Below, one piece after another: positions 19,523-31,500 of a stretch of 31,859 nucleotides of DNA (position 1 is its first letter; each line of letters begins with the position of its first letter). A program made the position numbers and the translations under genes. The notes below the pieces were generated by a model. That model searched no databases. It was not told the DNA's origin and saw nothing but the letters and a program-made list of their open reading frames with translations. Where the stretch lies: NCBI RefSeq assembly GCF_000003605.2, contig NW_003136832.1, forward strand, positions 76,872 through 108,730, written 5' to 3'. This stretch comes from Saccoglossus kowalevskii (Eukaryota; Hemichordata; Enteropneusta; Harrimaniidae).

Positions 19523-22500
19523 GTAAGTGTTGGAACCGTTTTGAGCTGAGCGAGTGTTACGAACCATTGAACTATGGCAAACGCTTCTTTATCGCTGATG
19601 CGCGATTATCGACGTTGCGTGCAAGGCATATTACCTTGTTGTTTGTTTTTGAAACTAAAAACACCTAAATATTCACATTTATTTATTGACACAACACTGA
19701 CTTTAGAAAGTACAGCAGTAAGGTCACTAAAAACTACAAGATACAAGAGAAGGTAGAATGGACACAAGTTACAAAGTTACATTTACAAATTACAAGATTC
19801 ACTGACAATTAAACATACGAAAATATATTATATCTACATTTATACTCCTATTATGACGTGCTGCGGTCTTATTTTAAGGAAGGGTTAAATGAATTGTACT
19901 GTATTGGTCTGTACTGCGAAGTCTCGTTATAGTAATAAATTGACTATGAAATGACAGTTTGCTGAAGTTATTTATGCGTTTCACTTTGGTCATATCTTCA
20001 ACTAGAGACTTTCGATGTTGTTCATATTTTAGACATGACATTGTTATATAACATTCATCTCCGATTTCTTCTGTATTACATAGGTCACACATTCTGTTTT
20101 CAACTGGTATTTTTGTTTTTGTGTGCTTGCCAGATTCTATTTTTAAATTGTTATTCACTAATCTAAATTTGCTTAGCTGTTCGCGCAGTTCAATATTATC
20201 AATGTCTGTCATGATTTTTTCAAAATTTATTTTTACAGTTACTGTATGCTCTTAATTTATTTTTTTCTGTTGAGTGCTTGTTTTGCATTGGAAATTTTTG
20301 AATCAGTGTTTATAATTATATAAGATAAGATAAGATAATTCTTTATTACAACCATATTGAAAGAAATTCAATTTAGGTGAATACAAATGTAATAAAGGTA
20401 TAACAAACTATTCTAAAAACTAAAACTATACTTATCATAAAGATACAGTAATATTACTGTATACAGTAAGACAGAAATATTACTGGTAATTGAAGATAAA
20501 AATTAATATATATATATGCTATGTTCACATGGCAGCATTCTATCGGAGACGAACTACTGCTCCTTCCACGGATTAACAGGAGATTATCTCCAATGCGTTT
20601 ACACAGTCGGGAGCCAAACGAGAGCCGAGATCTGCCAGAGTTTGATTCAGTTCGATCAGAGCCGACCGGAACAGTGCTCTCAATAATTAGTGTGAAAAAA
20701 CAGAACTGAAAACAATTTTGGTGTTGTGCTTGTGTTGTTTCTTTACATGGCACGATGCTGTTGAGCTGGGAGAAAAAAAAGGAGACAGTCACAAGTCTGA
20801 GCATGGAGGTAGAAAAGCCAATGCACTGGTATTATGATTTAGGTATTACATGTAGTATCTCCATGTAGCTACATGTAGCCGATTTACTTAAGTTATTGTC
20901 ATGCAAAATTACCATTTTGTAATTACTGTAAAGGGGGTAATTATTCACTGGGTTTTAATTTAGCTTATTTCGCTGACTGGAAAATGCGCTAAATTAAAAC
21001 CCAGTGAATATGTAAAATTTAGCATAGAACACATTATCTAAATGACGAAACCGTGAATTTAAAACCCACTGAATATGCCTGAAATGGTAAATCAGTGAAA
21101 TTTAAACCCAGTGAAAATTAGTCATTTTACAGTATTCAACTGTTGTGATATCTTAACTACTCGGAAGAGTCTAAACCTACTAGGAACACATCACTGTACC
21201 GTGATCAATTCAACTATTTTTAACTTTGGTGTCTTTAAAAAGTTTCCATTGGATCTGTTCAGTCACACTTTCAAGTTTTTGTCTCATAATTTCGTACACC
21301 ATTTTTTCTGTTTCAATCTATTGCAGTAATTCTTTACTCTGCAAAATAGATATTAGGGCGCGTACCTCTTCGTGAAGCTGGTAATTGCGTGAAATAACAA
21401 AAGATTTTGTCTCCGCCATAATTGAAATGAGAGGTTACTTGAAGAAGACGATTGAGTGCGTGATTTGGGCTCCGATAGTAGGGCTCTGATGTGTATACAC
21501 GGGTGGGCCATGTCGGGGCTTAACCCAGAGGGTTTATTGGAGCCAAACTTGGCTTGGGCCGAACACGTATACATTTTTGCTGGCTCGAGTCGTAGGGCTC
21601 CGATAAAATCTGTTGTGTGAACGTAGCAATAGTTCATAAATAGGTTTGTTTATTTTAGTAATTTAATCAATTAATTAGCTGTGGGTCCATAGGTCTTCTT
21701 GTGTCAGTCTTTAGTCTTTGTGGTGGTATTTTAGTCATTTCAGATACATTTGGTGTCATTAAATTTTTTATTATTAAATATTAGGATTTTTATCGACACA
21801 GAAGACCTATGGTTCTTCCCATAGACTTGCATAACACAAACGTGCGACTCCAAATGGCATCGAAAATAAAAGTTGATAGCTATCAATTAATGTAGATGTT
21901 GCATCCCTTTTGATTCAGGGAATCACTACTACATATTGGAAAGAGTTCCTTTTGCAACCCCACTCCCTAATCGTAATTCTAACCCTTACCCCTACCTTCC
22001 AGCACTCTCCAATTTAATTGTGCCCCTTCTAAGGACACTTATAGTTACCTAGAGGGGTCATAGTATTGGTGTATTATTAAGGTTGAAAACCTAATACACT
22101 GATACTGTGATCGCAAGAAATAATGGAACGGAATTATTGCAGTGAAGCTATATTATGATTAGGAAAACAGTGTCTCATACATTTGTACTACAATATTGGG
22201 GTTCCATTATTTTGTACTGTCACAATAAAAACACAAATTCATTCAATTTTGAGCTTGGTGCAAACAATATTAATGCAAAAATGAACTAATTATAATAAAA
22301 AAAAACCTATTATTAAACCATGTAAAATTCATCCAGAAGGAATTAACTTGGCTACATTACATAGAGTACAGAAACCAAAACTGAGAGTTGATAGGTCCTT
22401 GCACATAAACACTAATCTACTGGTGACAGGGCTAAAAATAAAAAAATTTCTTCTACGGATCCTGAGTTGGCTACTGATTGCAAAAACTGATAGCCAAACA

Positions 22501-25500
22501 ATATGTCAGTGGTTTAGTTCTTGAAGCCATGCTCACAATTATAAGTACTAGTACATGGAAATAACCAAATCACTTTGTGTAGGACATTCCATTCCATTTA
22601 TTTATTTATTTATTTATTTATTTTATTTATTTAAAAATTTGTAGTACTGGTAGTCCAGTCGGGCTGCTAATTTTGGAAAATGGTAGCCCTGGCACATGAA
22701 CTGTCAGTCTCTGTGCCTTGGACTACTGCTAATATCAAGCCTAGCGAGTGACTTTAAATATGGAAACCATTTCTATTGACAGATGTTTGTTTGCAAATTA
22801 ATAAGTGCTACCCAGTAGTTTCACAATTGAGACCCATTTTTTCAAAGTGTTTCCATATGTTTTTTTTAATAATGTCTCACTGATCAATATGTATACATAT
22901 ATGAACTAAAGGCAAGCGTCTGGATTCAATCAAAAAGAATTGTATTTTTTGGATATACCGGTACCATTGCTTTTTTATGGGGAAAAAAATCCATTAGGTA
23001 ATATTTACTATCCACTTTGTACTTGCCATGGGATTTATTCACCGAATTCCAGGGTTTGCACTGTTATATTTATTATATTATTTTATCATATTTTGCCAGT
23101 CACCAATGACTTTCTCTTTGCTCTGGCTACAACAAATTATGTAACTTTGGCCAACAATTGATAAGGGAAATTAGTAATCGTTTTGAGAAAATTTCCAACA
23201 TTTAAAACGTGGAAAGATAAATTGAACATCAGAAAAACATATTGTTTAATAAATTAGTTTATTGTCTAAATTAGTTACATAAATCTGAAAAATATGATTA
23301 TTAATGTACATGTATCTATTGCTTATTGTTTTAGCTATGCTGGTTGGATTTTTGGCTAAAACAATGTACATGTAATATCATCAACTGATATGATTTATTT
23401 TAGGATATTGGTTCATAATTTTGGCACACAGTCGGCTAATATGAAAATTATAAAATTTAAGAAATGGCAGTTTAGTCGAGAACATGTTTTTGGGCAAAAT
23501 AAAGATTATCACCCAGATTCTCATCTTTATTTTTTTCCAAAAAAAAGGTCCTCACTTAAATATGTTTCCCAAATTGTTATCTTTTTTTAATGCACATTCG
23601 TACATGTACACACAACCTCACCAGCTGACTCTGTTCAGAAACAACCCTAATATTGGTACAACGAACAGCATGTAAATGATACTCAACAGATTATATTATT
23701 TTGAGCACTCTCCAGTATGTACTGATGTGAGCTGACCTGCATTTGTACATGTACATGTATAAATATATCAATATAGGCATCCTGTCTTATTTTTGAATAT
23801 GTTTTTAGTATCAGCATAATGATGAGTTTTACTCCAATTTGTTCAAATTCTGCACATTTATGTTTATGTCAGTAATGGATGAATTGTTCTAAAATAGTTA
23901 CTCAAAAAAAAAGTTACTCAAAACATGTCACTGTAACACACACTAAACATGCTATTTTATTGTGCCATGTGACAATAACTCCATGACTGTACATAAAAAT
24001 ACACAATAATCCAATGAACATTGTCGGGCAATTTATGACCAATTATCTCAAAAATTAGGAATAGGCTTCTACCTAAACACACTTGCCTGCTTAAAGCTTC
24101 TACAAATATCTGAATAAAAATAACAGTGTCAGCTAGCAAGGAAAATGAATGGATAACCCCATATGATTGTCAATTTCTTGTGCATGTCTGCTTTAACTTA
24201 TTCTTGAAACAGTATGGGTCTCGCACACTGAGTGTTTTATTTTTTACAGGTATTTTTGTAATTCCAGTTTACCTCCATGCTGTTACCACTGAGCTTGCAC
24301 TAAGCACCTTATGGATAAATAAGCTGATAGTACAATTGTATCAATTCCATAGAACACAACAGTAAAGAAAAATTTTTCGGCGCTTCATAAACCCCAAATT
24401 TTTGAAATTATTCAAGACAACAAATAGCACCCCCATCATTACCAATATATTATTTCTTCAGCCCATGTCACCAGCTTACAATTTAAAATATGGCATAATA
24501 TCCCTGCCATAAGAACATATGGTAATATGTTGGAATACTTCCAAAATAGCAACTATCCACTGAAATACAACCATCATTTTCTCGAAAATTAGGCCTATGA
24601 CCCCAAACTTTTTTTTAAAACAATATCCTTATATTGCTCTGAAGTGAAATTTATTGCAAAATGAATAAATTCTGGATATTTTCATTTATGAGTAAGCTTC
24701 TACCTTAATAGAGGGAATCAAAAATGCTTGCAGTGACATTCTTAAAAGAATCCTTTTCAAAGCGAGTTTTCCTACCATCCCCCTGCTTGAATATCAATGA
24801 CTATCAAGTAAACAATGGGGAATTACAATACATTACTAATAAAATACTTTCAAAAAGAAATAAGTTAAAGAAATGTACTTGTGCATACGTGTCCCACCTG
24901 TATCACAGATATGCCTACACCAATCAGATTCAAATTTCACACATGCATGTACATCATTCTTCTTGGGATACAGACATGTACACAATTATAGGTTTCATGA
25001 TGCGATGGCCAAATGGTGCCTATTTTTGTGCTAAATATCCAATAAAATCAAGCATTTCTGCATTTTTCAAAGTAGGATCTCAGTCTGTTCATGTTTATTT
25101 TTCTACAATCTCAATTTGATTGTAAAAGTTGATGATTTTTTGGACGGTATTTCAGTGTGAAACCTTTGTATTGTAAAACAGTGTAGAGATTGTATTGTTT
25201 AAGGCTTCCCAAAAATATTCATATTTCTGGTAATCACATGCCTCAGTTTAAAAAGAGCACATCCCATTTTTTTTATAAAGAAAAACGTAAGCTACAAATT
25301 AATTTTCGGGAAAAAGTTTACAACAAAATGCTGTATATATTGATGTACTGCCATAATTACATACAAGTGGAGACACAGAAAAGGATAAATAAGCATTACC
25401 CATTGAATACGAAAACTGTGACAAAAATATGATATGCAAGAGAAATCACCAGTGCTAGTGTTTTACACATACTTTGTTTATTTACGTTACATAGTGTGTT

Positions 25501-28500
25501 GCTGGGGAGCAGGAGAAGATAAAGAAGAAGAAAGGTAAGTGGTGATGAGAATGTGTCACTCTGTGAACCTACATGTTAATATCCATATTCAAATTATTAT
25601 TCAATGATGATTTTCTGGAATACAGTTGCACAACACTGACTTTACCTACTAGATAATATTGAAAACTGATTTAATTTCATGAGAAACAAATTTTATTTGG
25701 GTTCCTACGACACTGATTATCAAATTGTGAAAAATTCTAGCAGCAAAAATTTAACGATTTACAGTATGATGCAATACCTTGATGTGATATCACCATTATG
25801 CATAGATTTATGCTAATTTTATGTACAAGTATTAATTTCCTCTAACCACTTATTAATATACCAAATACATAATCACATACTGTAAAGTACTTTATTTTTA
25901 GTTGCTGAAATTAATTTTCGCTGAAAAGATTTTTCTGGTGTTTGTGTGAAATTTACTTTCACTGATTTCTGATGAGTTGAATGTAAAATGTAGGAAAAAA
26001 AGTATATTTGCTGAATTTTATTGTTACTGAATCATTCCTTCAGCGAAATTAGCGAAAATAGAGTTTTTTACAGTACCTGCTATACATGTATTTCCACATA
26101 CGGTAATGTAAACGCATACCATATTTTGTATTGAGTACTTACATGTATATAGAGATCTGATTGTTGAACACTTCTACCCACAATGTTTTATCATTATTAT
26201 TACAGACTTAAAAAAGAGGACGTTATTTTTGATATAAGGAATGAATTAGATGAGGTAAATTCCCACTTTATATTATTTTCTGTTGATACATGTATAATAC
26301 AAAAAACTGTTTTTTTTTTGTATTGATTGGAATGATATATTTATATGATTTATATTCATAAAATTTTTATTTTGCACTAAATAATATAAGTACATCATAT
26401 TTCAATTGTTTTTGTAGGCTGTAATACCAATTGAACAAAGATTACTGCAGTTAGAAAAAAGGTATAGTTTTATTTACATATGAATACTGTACTAGCAGCA
26501 GTCTGTCTACTCGCCTATTGTACTTGTCAATTACAGTAAACAACACAGCGATTATTACACAGCAAATATACATGTACCATTATGTACACTGTTTCGTATA
26601 AAGAAATATCAATAATAATATTATTGCAGTAATATAAACAAGACATGTAGCAGAGACTGCTGCTATCACAAACTGTCTGAATCTATAGTTTGTGGTATCC
26701 TTGTTTATAATACATGCAGAATTTTCACCAACTTTAAACATTTTTACACGTGGGTTTTGTCAAGTAATTAGTGCATTTAGCAAATGATGTCCAACGAAAA
26801 AAAAATCTGCCCCCCCCCCATGTCATGTTATTTTTTCTGAGTTGTACGCACACTATGACCTGCAGACCACAGTATAGAGTGAGCCATAAAAGTCGCTGGT
26901 GTCGGGATCCAAGCAAAAACCACGACTTATCGAGGTCGTGCATTTAAAAACATATAAAAAGCACATACAAATGTATAAACCCTCGGTTTAGTTAATTGAT
27001 GTATCATCATATGTGTCAAGCAGTATTCGAATAAAATCATGACTATGTTTGCTGTAAACACTGCAGTGATGCGTTGTTTATTTTGTTTGTGTCCGATAGT
27101 ATGTGGGTCGTTTGCTTTTGCTTGCGACTTCGACGGTAACATCTTCCAAAATGAACCAGTTTCATCGCAATTATAAACTTGTTCTTCAAAATAACCACCT
27201 TCATAGATAATTTCTCTCAGTTTTTTCGGGAAAAACAGCGTCCATGTTCGCAGATCGAGCTTCGCCTTGCGTGTATACGCGTGTATAGCGTGTCTTCTTT
27301 GCCATCGCAAGAACCACCCTGAACTGGCCTCAAATTCAAAAACATCGTATCTGAGTTGCGTGCTTTGCATTGGGTGATGGGACCAGAGAGTGGAGTTCCG
27401 GCAGACCGTTCCTGAAGAAATGTAAACAGGTTTATCGATGTCATTGCACGTTTTTCTGTTCAGTCCCGCCTCTTGGTAAACTTTGAAAACAAATTTACTC
27501 TTCATTTTTTACCCACCCACGAATAGTGGGCTCACCCACTGCTCGATCACGTGCAAATATATAATTTGCTATGCTTCAAAATGCTTTTCCCCATGAAACA
27601 AATTTCTTACCTTTTAGAGCATGATAACTCTACCGCATCCTTAACTTGGTTTCACCTCTTCTTGACATGGTCGATCGCTGTGAGTTTATGGCTACGAACA
27701 GATTGGATAGCTTTGGCTTTGACATGCTGCTCAGTTGAGAAATAGAGATCAGATAATGAATTCAACTCATTGTAGCGAGTTTTATAGAGGTATACCAAAA
27801 TGGGACTGGCCAAGAAGCACTTACGGTCACTACTCGACATCTGTGTTGACACCTTGAGTAAGGCCGCCGTCACCCATTGAATCTCAGCAATTGACGGACA
27901 GTAGGTGTTAAGTTGTCTCTTTAACGGTTAGTTAAAAACACTATGCCACGAAACATCAGTCTTTGTACTTCAAAACTGCTGTCAAAACACAATAGAAATT
28001 TTGGGAGCCATCAAAGTACGGCGACTTAGCCGAATCGCGACTTATCGAGGCGCGACTTAGCAAGGGGGCACTGTAATATAATGAGGATACTTTGTTTTGT
28101 ACTTTGTATTTGGTTTCTTTCTTTATGTACAAAATGTAGTTGGTTTGGTCACATGTACATGTACATGTACTTACATGTATAGGGTGTTCACATGTGTAGC
28201 AAATCATGATCGGGATCAGGCCAGAGTAAATTTTACCCGGCTATTGAAAACAATGTTGAAAAACATGTGGGAAGGGATTAATTAATAAATTGTTGATCCC
28301 GGCCCGATTTTCTCAGAATCAGAGGGCTCATCTCAAACCAGAGTTCCGTGTTTAACCATAAGATGTAATATGTATGAACGAAGTCTCTAGGGGAAAACAA
28401 CGCCCTCTAATGGTGATCCAATGGTTAGTAAATCCGGCATAAATAGTTGCGAATTTTAAGATCAATATAAACAACTGTAACGTATGAACAGAAATGGCCA

Positions 28501-31500
28501 CTGAATGTTAACCAAGATTTTATAGGTCAAAAATTCTTCTGTTTACTCATTTGCTTTACATGTATAACATTGGGTATAACACACTTTGTTATGTTATTAC
28601 AGTGCTTATTTCAGTACCCGGAAAATATACCCAGATGTGCCGTTTTTGATGGAAAAAGATCGAAAGCGTATATTGGTATGTAGTCACATTTTAAATCATG
28701 GATAAACAAGAAATATAGTGTGATGTATGCGTTGCATGGGACCCACTGATATTGAACACTATGTGTAGTACCAAGAATGCATGTCTCATTTCGTTAGTCG
28801 CTGTAGTACACTGCTTATGAATTATTTTTGCAAGAGGCAAGTTTTCGTAAATTTCATGATTCAGTGAAAGTCGTGAAATTTTGTACATTGAAAATTTCTG
28901 TGGTGTCCTTGGACAGTTTGTCAGCCACAAATTGTAAAATTCCCTTGTAGCAATAATGAATCAGTTCACAGTATATATTAAATAATCTCTTCCTGTGATT
29001 TATTGACATTTCATTATAATAAAAATATTATTATTATTAATGTTCTTTGATTCGGGAGCCATACAATTTAAAGCTAAAACAAGTACCCCATTGAAGTTGT
29101 GAATAAATAAGTACAGATACAACAATGATTAAAAATATTCTCCAATCAACTATAAAAAGTTCTGCTAAATATCATCACAATCAACGTATTTCTACTACCG
29201 TAAAATCTGTATTAGAAGCCGCATCCCTAATAGAAGTCGCATCCATTCTATTTGAATAATTGAGAACCAAAAATTCATCATTTCTCATATGTGTAGATGC
29301 TCTAATAGAAGCCGCATCCCCTCTGTTGCATTGTACCATTTTAATAGAAGCCGCGGCTTCTAATACAGATTTTACAGTAGTCATAGCTCTCAATTTAAAG
29401 TTAGTCATCGCCTTCCTTCTCCTCGCCTCAAACAAGTAAATTTGATTATAAAATATGGATTGAATCATACTGGTATCGTGACCATGATTAGGAAAAAGAT
29501 TAATTCGTTGATATTTATTTCCTCTAGATTACTGGTGGAGCTGGTTTTGTTGGTTCTCATCTCGTAGATCGCTTGATGAAAGAAGGCCATGAAGTCACTG
29601 TTGTGGACAACTTCTTCACAGGAAGAAAGAGAAATGTGGAACACTGGGTTGGGCATGAAAACTTTGAGCTCATCAACCATGATGTGGTAGAGCCTTTACT
29701 AATTGAAGGTACATTATAAGAATTAAATGTATGGACTTTCTGTGTATGATTTGATGGTACTGAACATGCTCTAACACCATAGTCTGACATTACAAAATTG
29801 TTGTCTTTGAGAGAAATCTCGGTCAAAGGAAAACCTAAAGGTTTATGACTTCAGTCAATATCTACCATCTAGTAAAAATTTAACTCTTTGACTGCCAGAT
29901 ATTTTTTCTGTCTGAAATTCAGTGCAAATTATATTTTCACATTTTGTATATTTGTCACTAAATTTCATCATCATTTTGGACCATACAAAGTTATTGCTTT
30001 CAGCTTTTGATCAAAAGGTTTGTCAATTTTTATCAACATTTTATGATGAAGGTAAAGACTATACACAATCATTTTGTAGATGATTGACAATTGATTGACA
30101 ATGGCACTCAAAGAGTTAATGTGACAGCTAAGGTCAATAAAGTCAGTGTTGATTTGTTATGACGTGACATGAATATACAGAAGGGTTGACAATTTACACA
30201 GTTGACAATTGATTTGAAATATGCCAATAGCGAATAAGTATTTCCATTTTATTTTCAGTCTTCATGCAAAACAAATTTTAAGTGGAAATATTTTTTGGTA
30301 TTGATCATTTTATGAAAATTTTAAATAAAAGCACTACCAGTATAATGAGACAACAGAAAGTGGGCACCATGTAAATGTTCTATAACTAGAAATTTAGCTA
30401 CTAGTACTCTCTTTATAACTAGATGTTTGTTGCTCTTCGTTAGAAATGCAATATAAACTATTTTTCTATTAACTTTTTTTCAGTGGATCAAATCTACCAC
30501 CTTGCCTCTCCAGCTTCCCCACCACACTATATGTATAACCCAATAAAAACAATCAAAACTAATTCCATTGGAACATTAAATATGCTAGGATTAGCCAAAA
30601 GAGTTCGAGCCAGATTGCTTTTAGCATCCACATCGGAAGTATACGGAGGTGAGTAGTACAGTTCTATTTACAGGCTTTAGTTTTTCATGTATTATAAATT
30701 GTAATTCACCATATCAAAAATCTGTTCCATGTTTTGTCATTACATGTTCACATGACCTGATATAGAATTACGCTATCATCGTCATATGTTGGAAATAATC
30801 TGTCTTCCAAAAGTGGCGTCAATTTTATAAATTTACATGTGTGCTCACTGAGATATCAAAAGCTAGTCTGTTGGGGAAATTCCTACCTTCAGCAGGCAAG
30901 GAATTGGCTGAGCTATTATCCAACAAGGATTCACAACGAACTAAGAACACGATCAAATATTTTTTTGAAATCCTTGTACATTGTGAAACTGATCCTGAAC
31001 TTGGCACTCCTATTGGAGGCATCAAACACATAATTTGAACCAAACACTGTATGCACCTATGCTGAAATACGAGATACGAATGACTAATATTATTGTAATT
31101 AGGAATTGAATTGTGTTGATGACTGTTCATCAAGTGTCTAGAATATGTGGATTACATTGTAAATGGTGCGAAATAATTTTTGTGATTGATTCAAGATGAA
31201 TATCAGAATCTGTGTTATGAATCACATATTGACTGGCTTTATTCTGGTAATAGCATATTCAGGATTTTGAGTCATCCACAAAATTAGTCTATCACTGTTG
31301 TTGCTAGGTAAAAATAGGAAAATTAGTTGTAAAGATATTCGTGTATTTGTTTCTTGCAATGCTTTAAAAAATTGCAAGGCATTAGGTATAATTAGTGAAA
31401 TTTCACCATGATGCATTTTCAACTCAATTACTTTAAGTTCAGTTACAGCACATATGTGAAATCATACCTGACAAATTACAGCTGCTCGCTGTAATGTACA

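Noticed and set aside
24724-25119. Plus-strand open frame of 131 codons as a possible gene
   Set aside because: No recognisable protein pattern; about half of it is the inverted pearl-like unit, and it lies in UXS1 intron 1.
30825-31133. Overlapping open frames on both strands after UXS1 exon 7
   Set aside because: They do not encode the expected UXS1 continuation and show no splice sites in phase. They could be a decayed element but nothing supports a gene.
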